From: an uncultured Helicobacter sp. | GTDB lineage: Bacteria > Campylobacterota > Campylobacteria > Campylobacterales > Helicobacteraceae | Length of the DNA: 64,000 bases | NCBI GenBank assembly: GCA_949298825.1 | Contig: CASFYB010000007.1 | Location: forward strand, 86,060 to 150,059 | Direction: 5' to 3' | Shown here: positions 19,433-29,670 of the stretch, in pieces | Layout: each line of letters begins with the position of its first letter | Numbering within the stretch: the first letter of the stretch is position 1 | The notes under the pieces: model-generated | Told to the model about the DNA's origin: nothing | Databases searched by the model: none | Seen by the model: only the letters and a program-made list of their open reading frames with translations | Program-made: the position numbers and the translations under genes

Positions 19433-20056
19433 ATGTTTAGCGGATTGGTGCGTGAGATTGCTAAAGTTATATCCCTAGATGGATCTATTTTACGCTTAAG
19501 GGCCAAATATATTCCAGAAATTGGTGATAGCATCGCAGTAAATGGTGCTTGCCTAACTGTAATTGATATTTTTAAAGATGGATTTGCACTGGAGCTTAGC
19601 GCCCACACAAAAGAGCTTCTAGCCATAGAACGCCTCAAAGATAGCGTGCATATCGAACCAGCACTAAGAGCAGATTCCAGATTAGATGGACACTTTGTGC
19701 AAGGGCATATTGACTTTATAGGAGTTATTACAGATATTAAAGTTTTTAAAAATCAAACCCATTTCCTAATCCAAGCACCAAAAAAAGCAATCACACTCTG
19801 TATCCCAAAAGGATCTATTTGCATAGATGGCATCAGCCTAACAATCGCTGATGTAAAAGAGAATAGCTTTGAGCTTATTCTCATCCCACATACGATGCAA
19901 AATACACTTTTTGGCAGCTACAAAGTTGGTATGAAAGTGCATATTGAAACTGATATGATCGTAAGAAGCATAGCCCATATGCTTAATAAACACAGCCCCT
20001 TAAATCAGCAAAATAATCTAGAGTGGCAAATAAATGATATGCTTATGAGCTACTAA
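19433..20056 (+). CDS. ribE: Riboflavin synthase alpha chain
   Basis: Converts two 6,7-dimethyl-8-ribityllumazine molecules to riboflavin. The 207-residue protein starts MFSGLVREI and has the two homologous lumazine-binding domains: GDSIAVNGACLTVIDI followed by SRLDGHFVQGHIDFIG, and KGSICIDGISLTIADV with PHTMQNTLFG. The second half is complete. AAAGGAG lies before the ATG. It is followed after 13 bases by the FlhB-like gene, an order also known in H. pylori. Confidence 0.94.
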   Translation: MFSGLVREIAKVISLDGSILRLRAKYIPEIGDSIAVNGACLTVIDIFKDGFALELSAHTKELLAIERLKDSVHIEPALRADSRLDGHFVQGHIDFIGVITDIKVFKNQTHFLIQAPKKAITLCIPKGSICIDGISLTIADVKENSFELILIPHTMQNTLFGSYKVGMKVHIETDMIVRSIAHMLNKHSPLNQQNNLEWQINDMLMSY

Positions 20057-20069
20057 ACTAAGGAATACA

Positions 20070-20333
20070 ATGCAAAAAGCAGCAGCACTTGCCTATGATC
20101 AAAAAAAAGATGCCGCACCTAAGGTTGTGGCCTCGGGCAAAGGAGCCATAGCACAAGCTATCATCACCAAAGCCAAAGAGTTTGATGTCCCCCTTTTTAG
20201 TAATGCTGCTTTGGTAGATTCTCTACTTGGCATTGAAATTGATACTCAAATCCCTCAAGAACTATATGATGGAGTAGTCGAAGTTTTTATCTGGCTTTCT
20301 CAAATCGAGCAAAATGCTCAAGCTAGCAAATAA
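20070..20333 (+). CDS. Stand-alone FlhB C-terminal domain protein (FlhB2/FlhX-like)
   Basis: An 87-residue soluble protein matching the cytoplasmic C-terminal domain of FlhB/YscU: AALAYDQKKDAAPKVVASGKG, then AKEFDVPLFSNAALVDSLLGIEIDTQIP and a final helix. No membrane part and no NPTH autocleavage motif are present, so it corresponds to the region after the cleavage site. H. pylori has a comparable protein (HP1575) next to riboflavin synthase. A role in flagellar export switching is inferred from family membership. Confidence 0.85.
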   Translation: MQKAAALAYDQKKDAAPKVVASGKGAIAQAIITKAKEFDVPLFSNAALVDSLLGIEIDTQIPQELYDGVVEVFIWLSQIEQNAQASK

Positions 20334-20334
20334 A

Positions 20335-21015
20335 CTAGCGCAAAACCCCAAATTGATTTAAGCTATTTAGCATCTCACAAGATGATCGCCCTCCATTTTG
20401 GCATTCTATCTCCCAATATTGCCTGGCTAAAGCAAAATATGCTAATGCCATATCATCATTTTGTTCTACCTTTCCATCACCATTTTGATAAATTAGCCCC
20501 AGATTAAAGCACCCTTCAGCGCTCTTTAGCGAGCAAGCTTTTTGATAATAAAGCACTGCACTCTTTGCATCCTTTGGTTGCCCCATGCCTTTATAATATA
20601 GATTCCCCAAAGCCAAGCAGGAATTCTTCTTTTCCTCATCACACCCTTTAGAATACAGCTCTACTGCATTCTCACCCTTCTCTAATATTTGTTTAGAAAA
20701 ACATCCAAAAGCATCATTATGCTTGCATGCATATTCATAATATTCCTGCGCTTTTGATAAATCTTGTAAAACCCCATGCCCTCGCTCAAACAAAGTCCCA
20801 AGTCCACTACAACCTAAATAATCTCCCATTTCACAAGCCTGCTGATAGGCCTTTTTAGCAACCAAATAATCCTTTTTTAAATAAGCATCCTTAGCTTTTT
20901 GCACGAGCATCCTACTCTGCTTACTACTCTTAGCCTCTAAAGTTTGCAAAACCCCTAATGTCAAAAACAAAACCCATATATTGCATAAAAAAAATATTTT
21001 CTTACACACAATCAT
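20335..21015 (-). CDS. Secreted cysteine-rich Sel1-repeat protein (Hcp-like)
   Basis: A 226-residue protein with an N-terminal signal sequence (IFFLCNIWVLFLTLGVLQTL) and about four to five Sel1-like repeats of ~36 residues, each with paired cysteines (AYQQACEMGDYLGCSGLGTLF, KGCDEEKKNSCLALGNLYYKG, KACSLKSAEGCFNLGLIY). This matches the Helicobacter cysteine-rich protein (Hcp) family, secreted proteins that bind peptidoglycan fragments or beta-lactams and stimulate host cells. Which Hcp it corresponds to is not known. It ends one base from the FlhB-like gene, tail to tail. Confidence 0.85.
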   Translation of the reverse strand: MIVCKKIFFLCNIWVLFLTLGVLQTLEAKSSKQSRMLVQKAKDAYLKKDYLVAKKAYQQACEMGDYLGCSGLGTLFERGHGVLQDLSKAQEYYEYACKHNDAFGCFSKQILEKGENAVELYSKGCDEEKKNSCLALGNLYYKGMGQPKDAKSAVLYYQKACSLKSAEGCFNLGLIYQNGDGKVEQNDDMALAYFALARQYWEIECQNGGRSSCEMLNSLNQFGVLR

Positions 21016-21032
21016 CTAGCCACTCCCAAGAA

Positions 21033-21950
21033 TCATATTTTTGGCAACTGGATATTTGCTTTTTTTAAGCGCTCCTCTCTTTCTTGCTCCTGCTCTTTAT
21101 ATAAGAGAGCACAGGCCTTAGCTAATTCCCTAATCTTTAAAATAAACTCTTGTCTTTGAGAAACAGAAATAGCCTTCCTAGCATCCAAAACATTGAAAAA
21201 ATGCGAGCTTAAAATTGTAAAATCATAGGCTGGCAAAGGCAAAGAAGCCTCTAAGCATCTCTTTGCTTCATTTTGCATTTTGCTAAAAAGGTCTAAAAGC
21301 ATCTTAGTATCTGCTACCTCAAAATGATATTTAGAAAATTCATATTCACTCTCTAAATGAACATCCCCATAACTCATCATCTCACCTTGTGCATTCTCCC
21401 CCCAAGCGATATCCAAAATAGAATCCACACCCTGGATATAAGTGGCCAAACGTTCAATCCCATAGGTAATCTCAATGGCTACATTCTCACAAGCAATACC
21501 ACCTACCTGCTGGAAATAAGTAAATTGCGTGATCTCCATCCCATCTAGCCAAACTTCCCATCCAAGCCCCCATGCTCCAAGTGTAGGCGATTCCCAATTA
21601 TCTTCTACAAAGCGTACATCATGATCTTTAAGCTCTATACCCAAAAACTCCAAACTCTTCAAATACAAATCCTGGATATTTTCTGGACTTGGCTTAATTA
21701 GCACTTGAAATTGATAATAGCTGCCAAGACGATTTGGATTCTCCCCATATCTACCATCTGTAGGGCGGCGAGAAGGTGCGACATAGGCTACACTCCATGG
21801 CTTCTTATCCAAAGATCGTAAAAGAGTGGCTGGATGAAATGTCCCTGCACCTGCTGGCAAATCATAAGGCTGCAAAATAATGCATCCTTGCTTTTTCCAA
21901 AACTCCTGAAGTTTTAAGATAATATCTGAAAATGTACTCTTCATTGACAT
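21033..21950 (-). CDS. glyQ: Glycyl-tRNA synthetase alpha subunit
   Basis: Catalytic subunit of the alpha2beta2 glycyl-tRNA synthetase. The 305-residue protein has [21 protein letters not shown], the class II motif region [25 protein letters not shown] and [21 protein letters not shown]. glyS (beta) is not in this window. Two close ATGs (21950, 21944) are possible; the first is kept. It is divergent from serS across 203 bases in which no RNA gene was seen. Confidence 0.96.
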   Translation of the reverse strand: MSMKSTFSDIILKLQEFWKKQGCIILQPYDLPAGAGTFHPATLLRSLDKKPWSVAYVAPSRRPTDGRYGENPNRLGSYYQFQVLIKPSPENIQDLYLKSLEFLGIELKDHDVRFVEDNWESPTLGAWGLGWEVWLDGMEITQFTYFQQVGGIACENVAIEITYGIERLATYIQGVDSILDIAWGENAQGEMMSYGDVHLESEYEFSKYHFEVADTKMLLDLFSKMQNEAKRCLEASLPLPAYDFTILSSHFFNVLDARKAISVSQRQEFILKIRELAKACALLYKEQEQEREERLKKANIQLPKI

Positions 21951-22153
21951 CTCATCCTCTCATAAGACAAATTCTGCTGATTATAGCAAATTTCCTAGCC
22001 TACACAAGTTACACTTCCCATAAACAACAAGCCATCAAGTAAGCTCTATAGCCAGATTTTATGATTTTAAAAACAGTCACTTTGATAGAGTTTTATTTTA
22101 AACTTTTTATTTATTGTGTTAATATTTTGTAACATTTTTTTAGGAGTGGCTAA

Positions 22154-23443
22154 ATGATTGATGTAAGAGTATTACTAAGCGACTTTGATGCCATAGCACA
22201 AAAACTAGCACTTAAAAAGGTAAGCCCTAATACTTTAAATGAGCTAAAAACACTTGCACAAAACTATAAAACTAGCAAACAAGACCTAGAAGCGCTTCAG
22301 GCTGAACAGAATCAGAAATCAAAACTATTTGGCACCCATAAAGCTCAAGGACAGGATATAAGCGAGCTTAAAAATGAACTAGATACCCTAAAAACCAAAC
22401 TTGGCCATCAAGAAAAAATTGTCAATGAGGCTAAAAATGCTTTAGATACACTGCTTTTTTCTATCCCAAACACTCCTGATGAGACAACACCAGAAGGCGA
22501 TGATGAAAATGACAATGTCGAACTAAAAAAAATCCTAACCCCAAGGGTATTTGATTTTGAGCCAAAAGAACATTGGCAACTAGCCCAACAAAATGGCTGG
22601 ATTGACTTTGAACGTGGGGTAAAGCTGGCTAAAAGTCGCTTTTCTGTCCTTAGAGGCGAAGGTGCTAGAATCAATCGCGCCCTCATCAACTTCATGCTAG
22701 ATGTCAATCAAAAAGCAGGCTTTGAGATGGTAGTCACCCCCGTGATAGTAAATGAAAAAATGCTCTTTGGCACAGGGCAACTACCAAAATTTGAAACTGA
22801 TATGTTTCAAGTCAATGCCCAAACAGACCCTCTTTTTGAAGGAGGAGAAGATGAGAGTAAGGGACAAAACTTTTACCTCATCTCTACTTCTGAAATCACA
22901 CTTACTAATCTCTATCATGATGAGATCTTACAAGAATCTGAACTCCCCATCTTGCTTACTGCACAAACTCCATGCTTTCGCAAAGAAGCAGGTAGCGCAG
23001 GAAGAGATACTCGCGGGATGATCCGCCAGCATCAATTTGACAAAGTCGAGCTAGTAGCCATCACCACACCAGAGCAAAGTCCTGCTATACAGCAAAAAAT
23101 GATACAAACAGCCAGCTCCATTTTAACCCAACTAGAGCTTCCTCATCGTCTCATCCAGCTATGTGGTGGGGATCTAGGCTTTAGTGCTAGCAATACAGTT
23201 GATATTGAAGTATGGCTACCTGGACAAAATTGCTATAGAGAGATCAGCTCTGTTAGTAATTGTCAAGATTTTCAGGCACGTCGTGCAAAAATCCGCTATA
23301 AAAGCAATGGAAAAAATAGTCTTGTCCACACACTCAATGGATCATCTCTAGCTGTAGGTAGGACACTCATTGCTATTATGGAAAACTATCAAAATAAAGA
23401 TGGTTCTATTTCAATCCCAAATGCACTAAAACCCTATCTATAA
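22154..23443 (+). CDS. serS: Seryl-tRNA synthetase
   Basis: Charges tRNA-Ser and tRNA-Sec. The 429-residue protein has the N-terminal antiparallel coiled-coil arm (about residues 25-105) and the class II core: motif 1 around [14 protein letters not shown], motif 2 in [20 protein letters not shown] and motif 3 [22 protein letters not shown] lies eight bases before the ATG. It is followed 13 bases later by the PflB-like gene. Confidence 0.97.
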   Translation: MIDVRVLLSDFDAIAQKLALKKVSPNTLNELKTLAQNYKTSKQDLEALQAEQNQKSKLFGTHKAQGQDISELKNELDTLKTKLGHQEKIVNEAKNALDTLLFSIPNTPDETTPEGDDENDNVELKKILTPRVFDFEPKEHWQLAQQNGWIDFERGVKLAKSRFSVLRGEGARINRALINFMLDVNQKAGFEMVVTPVIVNEKMLFGTGQLPKFETDMFQVNAQTDPLFEGGEDESKGQNFYLISTSEITLTNLYHDEILQESELPILLTAQTPCFRKEAGSAGRDTRGMIRQHQFDKVELVAITTPEQSPAIQQKMIQTASSILTQLELPHRLIQLCGGDLGFSASNTVDIEVWLPGQNCYREISSVSNCQDFQARRAKIRYKSNGKNSLVHTLNGSSLAVGRTLIAIMENYQNKDGSISIPNALKPYL

Positions 23444-23456
23444 AGGTCAGATTTAG

Positions 23457-25889
23457 ATGGCAAAACAGCCCTTAGATATAAACTCTATTAATGCATCCAA
23501 TAACAATACGCCCCCTAATGCACAGAAAAATGCATTTTTAGAAAAACTACTTAAGCTTAAAGAGCTTCTTATCACTAAGTTTCAAAAACTTGATAAAAAG
23601 CAAAAAATCATTTCTCTAGCAGCCCTATCTGGCATCCTTATCCTTATTATCGCACTTATCCTTGCCCTTGCACTTAGGCATAAAAAAACCTCTCAACCCA
23701 CAAAACCATCTATGCAGCCCAATGAACAATCTGAAGAGATCACACACGAGCTACTAAACTCACTGCCCAAGGTAGAATCAAAACTAACAGAAACTAATAA
23801 TAGTGATTTAAACTCACTTATCCAAAAAGCAAATATACTCTATAGCAATGGCAACAAGCTAGAAGCCCTAAGCATCTTTAATAAAATCAATACCTTTTCC
23901 CAATCTCTTGCAAACTACAACCTTGGCATCATGCAGCTTAATCAAAAAGATTATGATTCTGCGATGAAATCTTTTATCAATGCGATTAATGCGGGTGAGG
24001 ATATTAGCCTAGCAAGCCTTTGCGCTGCTCTTACAGCTAGATATATGGGCGATGCCAAATCTTATGCCTACTATCTTAACCAAGCCACTAAGACATTACA
24101 TGAAGAAAACAAGCGCCCATTTTACTCTTATTTGTATGCCCTCATCCACTACTATAATCAAAACTACTTTGCCGTACTATCTGGTATCAACAACCCAACA
24201 TCCCAAGCCTATGTGCCCGAGCAGGCTGCACTAGGCGCAAAAGCCTATCTTGTCTTTGGGGATAATCTAAATGCTATCAAATCGCTAGAACAGGCCCCTC
24301 AAGATAATCTAGATATCAAAAATCTTGGTCTTTTATATGCACGATTGGGCGATTATGAAAAAGCCAAAAAGCTGCTTTTAAAATATGAAGAATCTAATCA
24401 AAAAGACCCTGAAACCAAAATGGCACTAGAGCTCATCGCGCTTAAAAATAGTGATTATATCTCTGCAGCTAAAATACTAGATACATTAAGCAAAAATGAT
24501 TCTATGCAGGATCAGGCACAAAAGTCCTATCCAATTAAAGTCATCTTGCAATCCCGTTTATTTGATGTAGATGATGCACAGAAAAACTTCATCCAACAAG
24601 GTCTTGGCAATACGGGGTTTCTTGCAGATAGATTGCTATTTTACTATGCGCCCTTCAAAGTTTTTGATGCAAAGCAATCGCTTGATATCCTAAAACAAAG
24701 CGGCATTTTCAGCGGATACAATATCATTGCTTCTGAACAAAAAATCCTTCAAAGCCAGACAATCACTCATATCAACCAACAAATCACGCAAGCTCTTATT
24801 GCCATCCATCATAAAGATCTAAGAAAAGCTCTTAAAATACTGCAAGATTCTATCGCCACTAATCCCAATCATTCCATCTTGCACTACAATATAGCCGTCT
24901 TATATGCCCAAATCAATGAATATCAAAAAGCTTATGATCATTTTTTAAGATCTTATTATCTAGATTCTAAAAATATTGATTCTGGTCTTTTTGCAATCCT
25001 TACTAGCCACTTTCTGCAAAAAGATGTCGATAGGATAAAGCTTGATATCACTCAAGATCTTGATAAGATTGAAACAACAAAAGATCAGCTTAACTTTTTC
25101 TATGCATTTTTGACCTATCTTAATGATGGTGGTGTTAATGAAATGAGCTGGATTGATAAAGCAGAGAACCCTCTGCCTTTATACTATGCGCTTAAGGCTG
25201 CCTATGGCTTACAAGCTAAGACCTACCAAAGCGCTCATGCTGCATTTGAAAAGTTACTACAATTTTACCCTGATGATCTTATCACCCTGACTATGGAAAA
25301 CCTTACAGAAAATCCAGTCATTGGCTTTAAACAAATAGCCCTCAAGCTCCATAGAATGTTAATCAGTCAAGCAATCAATCTAGATACCATCTATTATGGT
25401 CCAGCCATAGCCAGAGAGTTTTATGTCTATGTCGGCTTTATTGCTGGGACACTCAAGACGCAAGAGAATGTCATCCAAGAAAAGCTTATCGGGGAGCGCA
25501 CTAATATAGCTGGTGTTCTGCAACTACTAGGGCTATTATCAATTTATCAGCACAAATTTGATCAAGCCAGTGCGATTTATGATGTGCTTATCAATAAGAT
25601 AAAAGAAGATGATTCTAGAACTCAATTTCTATCAGCTGTCTCTGCTATTGGCACTGGGAATTATGACAATGCTGCCCTAGCCTTGCAAATCTCTAAAATG
25701 GAATCTGAAGATAGCCATGAAACCCGTCTAGTCTTAGGTATGCTTTATCAGCAAACAGGTAATTTTAGGGCTGCGGCTAATCTTTTTAATGCCATTGCCA
25801 ACAAGCCTTTTACATCTAGCTATTTTGATTTCATCATTGATACGCAAAAAATCGCTAAAAATATGGCTGCTAGCCAAAGTCAAAAATAA
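23457..25889 (+). CDS. Large membrane-anchored TPR protein, PflB-like flagellar motor component
   Basis: An 810-residue protein with a short cytoplasmic N-terminus, one membrane segment near residues 58-82 (IISLAALSGILILIIALILA) and a long predicted periplasmic part made of TPR-type helical repeats (LANYNLGIMQLNQKDYDSAM, HYNIAVLYAQINEYQKAYDH). Topology, size and position right after serS match PflB of Campylobacter jejuni, which with PflA builds the periplasmic motor scaffold and is required for rotation. The next gene but one is flgA. The PflB identity comes from synteny and architecture. Confidence 0.78.
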   Translation: MAKQPLDINSINASNNNTPPNAQKNAFLEKLLKLKELLITKFQKLDKKQKIISLAALSGILILIIALILALALRHKKTSQPTKPSMQPNEQSEEITHELLNSLPKVESKLTETNNSDLNSLIQKANILYSNGNKLEALSIFNKINTFSQSLANYNLGIMQLNQKDYDSAMKSFINAINAGEDISLASLCAALTARYMGDAKSYAYYLNQATKTLHEENKRPFYSYLYALIHYYNQNYFAVLSGINNPTSQAYVPEQAALGAKAYLVFGDNLNAIKSLEQAPQDNLDIKNLGLLYARLGDYEKAKKLLLKYEESNQKDPETKMALELIALKNSDYISAAKILDTLSKNDSMQDQAQKSYPIKVILQSRLFDVDDAQKNFIQQGLGNTGFLADRLLFYYAPFKVFDAKQSLDILKQSGIFSGYNIIASEQKILQSQTITHINQQITQALIAIHHKDLRKALKILQDSIATNPNHSILHYNIAVLYAQINEYQKAYDHFLRSYYLDSKNIDSGLFAILTSHFLQKDVDRIKLDITQDLDKIETTKDQLNFFYAFLTYLNDGGVNEMSWIDKAENPLPLYYALKAAYGLQAKTYQSAHAAFEKLLQFYPDDLITLTMENLTENPVIGFKQIALKLHRMLISQAINLDTIYYGPAIAREFYVYVGFIAGTLKTQENVIQEKLIGERTNIAGVLQLLGLLSIYQHKFDQASAIYDVLINKIKEDDSRTQFLSAVSAIGTGNYDNAALALQISKMESEDSHETRLVLGMLYQQTGNFRAAANLFNAIANKPFTSSYFDFIIDTQKIAKNMAASQSQK

Positions 25890-27941
25890 ATGAGTTCTGT
25901 TTTAGATTCCCTAAACCCTGCTCAAAAAGAAGCAGCCAGCCATATTGATGGAGCATTGCTTATCCTAGCAGGTGCTGGATCTGGCAAAACCAAAACTCTG
26001 ACCACTCGCCTAGCCTATCTTATTGATGAAATAGGCATCCCCGCACACAATACCCTAACCCTCACTTTCACTAACAAGGCTAGCAATGAAATGCGTGAAC
26101 GTGCCTTAAATTTGCTCACCCATCATGCTTCATCCTCGCCGCTTCTATGTACATTTCACCGCTTTGGTCTTTTGTTTTTAAAGTTCTATATCCATGTTCT
26201 TGATAGACAAAATAACTTTGTGCTCCTAGATTCCCTAGATAAAAAAAATATTTTAAAAAACTTTGAAATGCGCCTTAACCTTCCTTTGTCCTATCTTAGA
26301 GATGGCATTTCAAATTATAAAAATAACCTCATCACCCCACAAGATGCCCTAATAAATGCGCAAAGCAAAGAAGAAAAAGAGCTAGCTAGAATCTATAATC
26401 TCTATACCAACCAGCTCAATGAGCAAAACCTACTTGACTTTGATGATCTCCTGCTTCTCCCCTATCAGATCTTGAAACACGATCAATCCCTATGCCAAGA
26501 AATCTCTAAGCGCTATTGCTATATCATGGTTGATGAATATCAAGATACCAACTTTTTGCAGTTTAAACTCTTAGAGCTTCTATGCACTAGCCACCAAAAT
26601 CTTTGTGTGGTAGGTGATGATGATCAGAGTATTTATTCCTGGAGGGGGGCTGATATTAGCAATATCCTTAACTTCCAAGAGTACTTTCAAGATGCCAAGC
26701 TTATCAAGCTAGAAGAAAACTATCGCTCAAGTATTGAGATCTTAAACACTGCAAATACACTTATCGCACATAATGCAAACCGTATTGGCAAAACCCTAAA
26801 ATCCATGCAAGGGCATGGGGATGAGGTGGAGCTTTTGCATTTCTTAGATGGTAATATAGAGGCAAAAAATATTGCCAAAAAGATCCTAGAGTTGAAAAAT
26901 AAAGGCATCAAACCTCAAGAAATTGCCATTTTATTCCGTCTTAATGCCCTATCTAGGAATCTAGAAGAGAGCCTATCTCAATATCACATTCCCTATAAAC
27001 TACTAGGCACAATTAGATTCTATGAACGTGCTGAGATTAAAGATATTTTAGCCTATCTACGCTATTTGTGTAATCCTAGCGATGACTTCTCGCTTTCTAG
27101 AATCATAAACAACCCAAGACGAGGCATAGGCTCTAGCACACAAGAAAAGATCTTTGAGCTTGCTAAGATGGAAAACAAAAGTGTCTATGAGCTTTTTATG
27201 CAAGATGGCTACTCATCTATCCTGTCTGCTAAAATCCTAGATACACTGGATAAATTTTTTAAAATGATTGATATGCTAAAGGATTTTTTGCAAACACCCT
27301 ATCTTCTCTTAGAGAAAATCTTTGAATACACTCAAATCCTGCAAACCTATGATAAAAGTGAAGAATCTTTGGATCGTCTAGCCAATATCGAAGAGTTTGC
27401 TGCACTTTTGCGCGACTATTTTTTGCAAAATCCTGATGATTTGCTTCAAGATTTTCTAAATAATATCCCCTTGCATTCAAATCTTGATGATGCAGATGAT
27501 AGCAATTGTATTCGCGCACTCTCTATCCACACTGCCAAGGGCTTAGAGTTTGATCATGTTTTTGTTATTGGCATGGAAAATGGTCTTTTCCCGCTTATGT
27601 ATGAGGGGAGCAACCTTGAAGAAGAACGTCGTCTAGCCTATGTAGCCTTTACAAGAGCGCGCAAAAACCTCTATGTATCCTATGTAGATTCTCGCTTTTA
27701 TAAGGGAAAAACCTCCCATCTTGAACCCTCAATCTTCCTTAAAGAATCAAATCTCATTAAGCAAAACAAACCATCCAATACTCATGATCAGGCATTTAAT
27801 ATAGGCGATAGGGTTGTGCATAAAATCTTTGGGAATGGTAGAATAGAAGATATTAAAAACAATGGCGAGATGCTTGTTATTAATTTTGGCGGGCTTATTA
27901 AAACCATCATGGCAAATTTTATTCAAAAGTTGGAGGATTAG
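25890..27941 (+). CDS. UvrD/Rep-type superfamily I DNA helicase
   Basis: ATP-driven 3'-5' DNA helicase used in repair and replication restart. The 683-residue protein has Walker A AGAGSGKTKTLTTR, motif Ia LTFTNKASNEM, motif II VDEYQDTNFLQ, motif III GDDDQSIYSWRGA, motif IV NYRSS, motif V SIHTAKGLEFDHVF and motif VI VAFTRARKNLYV. The C-terminus has a small UvrD/PcrA-type tail (GDRVVHKIFGNGRIEDI). It starts directly after the preceding stop codon. UvrD and Rep cannot be told apart from this sequence alone. Confidence 0.93.
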   Translation: MSSVLDSLNPAQKEAASHIDGALLILAGAGSGKTKTLTTRLAYLIDEIGIPAHNTLTLTFTNKASNEMRERALNLLTHHASSSPLLCTFHRFGLLFLKFYIHVLDRQNNFVLLDSLDKKNILKNFEMRLNLPLSYLRDGISNYKNNLITPQDALINAQSKEEKELARIYNLYTNQLNEQNLLDFDDLLLLPYQILKHDQSLCQEISKRYCYIMVDEYQDTNFLQFKLLELLCTSHQNLCVVGDDDQSIYSWRGADISNILNFQEYFQDAKLIKLEENYRSSIEILNTANTLIAHNANRIGKTLKSMQGHGDEVELLHFLDGNIEAKNIAKKILELKNKGIKPQEIAILFRLNALSRNLEESLSQYHIPYKLLGTIRFYERAEIKDILAYLRYLCNPSDDFSLSRIINNPRRGIGSSTQEKIFELAKMENKSVYELFMQDGYSSILSAKILDTLDKFFKMIDMLKDFLQTPYLLLEKIFEYTQILQTYDKSEESLDRLANIEEFAALLRDYFLQNPDDLLQDFLNNIPLHSNLDDADDSNCIRALSIHTAKGLEFDHVFVIGMENGLFPLMYEGSNLEEERRLAYVAFTRARKNLYVSYVDSRFYKGKTSHLEPSIFLKESNLIKQNKPSNTHDQAFNIGDRVVHKIFGNGRIEDIKNNGEMLVINFGGLIKTIMANFIQKLED

Positions 27942-28616
27942 ATGGATATTCTCTTTAGATTCTTGCTTTTTTTCTGTATCGCTACCCTGGCATTTGGAGA
28001 TAATATTGATCTAATCAGGCAAAAAATCAAAGCCCAATATGAAAACTTTTATAAAGACTATGATATAGAAATTGAAAGCATCACACCCTACTTTACACAA
28101 GATTCTAAAATCAATGATGTAAAGATTAAGGCTATCTATTTTCCAGATAGCTCACTACCTTCTACCTCTAGCCTTAGACTTGATTTTGTATATAAAGATA
28201 AAAATCTTACCCAGATCCTAAACTATGATATCAAGGCTAATATCAAGGCCATCTATGCAAAAACAACAATCAAAAAAAATCAAGATATCACCCCTGAAAT
28301 CACCTATATAAAAACCATGCCACTCTCTATGCTTAAAGCCCCACTACTCACGCAAAAAGATCTCAACTCAACTAGTGCTAAAGTCCAAATCCCTGCCAAT
28401 ACATTAATCACACTCTCTCAAAGTACAGGCAAGATTCTTATCCGTCAAAATGAGCCCTTTATCGCGATCTACCGTGATGGTGGCATCCTCATCCAGACCA
28501 CACTGATCGCCAAACAAGATGGTCGCAAAAATGACATCATCCAAGCCCTAAATCCAGAATCCAAAAAAACCATCCGCGTACGTGTACTAGAAAATGGCAA
28601 TGGAGAAATCCTATAA
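27942..28616 (+). CDS. flgA: Flagellar P-ring assembly chaperone FlgA
   Basis: FlgA assists FlgI polymerisation in the periplasm. The 224-residue protein has a signal peptide (FLLFFCIATLAFG) and a C-terminal SAF-type domain: AIYAKTTIKKNQDITPEITY, then ILIRQNEPFIAIYRDGGILIQT and KTIRVRVLENGNGEIL. It begins directly after the helicase stop and overlaps ubiX by one base. FlgA is divergent between species; the C-terminal pattern is good. Confidence 0.85.
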   Translation: MDILFRFLLFFCIATLAFGDNIDLIRQKIKAQYENFYKDYDIEIESITPYFTQDSKINDVKIKAIYFPDSSLPSTSSLRLDFVYKDKNLTQILNYDIKANIKAIYAKTTIKKNQDITPEITYIKTMPLSMLKAPLLTQKDLNSTSAKVQIPANTLITLSQSTGKILIRQNEPFIAIYRDGGILIQTTLIAKQDGRKNDIIQALNPESKKTIRVRVLENGNGEIL

Positions 28617-29185
28617 TGGAAAAGTTTATTTTAGGCATCTCTGGGGCCTCTGGTATCAATCTTGGTCTACGTTTCTTAAAGGCTCTGCCAGATGATTTGC
28701 AAATTTATGTAGTCTTTAGTCAAAATGCCAAACAAGTCCTTCTTAAAGAAATGCGGCAAAATAACATCCAGGAAGTTCAAAAGAATCTTAGCCTAACTAG
28801 TCACATCACCTTTTTAGATAGCACAGATATTGGGGCAAATATCGCCTCTGGTAGCTTTGGGGCTGATAAAATGGCTATCATCCCGACCTCTATGAACACT
28901 CTAGCTAAAATTGCTTGTGGCATTGCTGATTGCCTTTTAACTCGTGCTGCAAGTGTAATGATAAAAGAATCTCGCCCCCTACTCCTAGCACCACGCGAGC
29001 TGCCTCTCTCAAGCATTGCTTTAGAGAATATGCTTAAACTATCAAAATGTAATACCATCATCGCCCCACCCATCCTAGGATACTATGCAGATATCAAGAA
29101 TCTAGAGCAGATGGAGGATTTTTTAATTGGAAAATGGTTTGACTGTCTTAAAATACAACATTCACTATACCGGAGATGGCAATGA
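28616..29185 (+). CDS. ubiX: Flavin prenyltransferase UbiX
   Basis: Makes prenylated FMN, the cofactor of UbiD-type decarboxylases. The 189-residue protein shows the family start [59 protein letters not shown], and the C-terminal [10 protein letters not shown]. It shares one base with flgA and four with coaD. No ubiD is in this window. Confidence 0.94.
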   Translation: MEKFILGISGASGINLGLRFLKALPDDLQIYVVFSQNAKQVLLKEMRQNNIQEVQKNLSLTSHITFLDSTDIGANIASGSFGADKMAIIPTSMNTLAKIACGIADCLLTRAASVMIKESRPLLLAPRELPLSSIALENMLKLSKCNTIIAPPILGYYADIKNLEQMEDFLIGKWFDCLKIQHSLYRRWQ

Positions 29186-29670
29186 TAGCAATTTACCCAG
29201 GCACCTTTGATCCCCTTACCAATGGACACTTAGATATTATTAAACGTGCTGCCAAGCTTTTTCCAAATCTCTTAGTCGCTGTAGCAGAATCTAGTAGTAA
29301 AAAACCTCTCTTTAGCCTTAGCTCTCGTACACAAATGGTACAGGCAAGCCTTATTGAAGCCAATCTTACCAATGTAAGCGTAGAGGGTTTTAATCACCTC
29401 TTAGTAGACCTAGCTAAAGAAAAAAAAGCCTGTGCGATCATAAGGGGCTTGCGCGTAGTAAGCGATTTTGAATACGAGCTTCAGATGGGATATGCCAATG
29501 CATCGCTAGATCCAAATCTTGAGATGATTTATTTTATGCCGAGTTTAGAAAATGCTTTTATCTCAAGCTCTATTGTGCGCAGTATCCTAGAGCACCATGG
29601 TAAAATATCACATCTCTTACCACAAAGCGTGCTTAAGCTTATTCAAAAAGAGGGGTATGTATGTATGTAG
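29182..29670 (+). CDS. coaD: Phosphopantetheine adenylyltransferase
   Basis: Fourth step of coenzyme A synthesis. The 162-residue protein has the nucleotidyltransferase motif [32 protein letters not shown] and the C-terminal [10 protein letters not shown]. The ATG at 29182 is used: GGAG lies six bases before it and it forms an ATGA overlap with ubiX; an ATG two codons earlier has no room for a binding site. Its end overlaps tmk. The other CoA gene in the window, coaBC, is at 36151. Confidence 0.95.
   Translation: MIAIYPGTFDPLTNGHLDIIKRAAKLFPNLLVAVAESSSKKPLFSLSSRTQMVQASLIEANLTNVSVEGFNHLLVDLAKEKKACAIIRGLRVVSDFEYELQMGYANASLDPNLEMIYFMPSLENAFISSSIVRSILEHHGKISHLLPQSVLKLIQKEGYVCM

Noticed and set aside
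19381..19638. Open frame of 85 codons on the minus strand over the ribE start
   Set aside because: Antisense shadow of the riboflavin synthase N-terminus; composition is not protein-like.
21951..22153. 203-base gap between glyQ and serS checked for a tRNA or riboswitch
   Set aside because: No cloverleaf or leader hairpin was seen; AT-rich promoter-like sequence is the only content.
29656..29669. Short TATG repeats at the coaD-tmk junction, with ATGs in three frames
   Set aside because: Only about three copies, inside the overlap of two essential genes; too short for likely phase variation, and only one ATG opens tmk.
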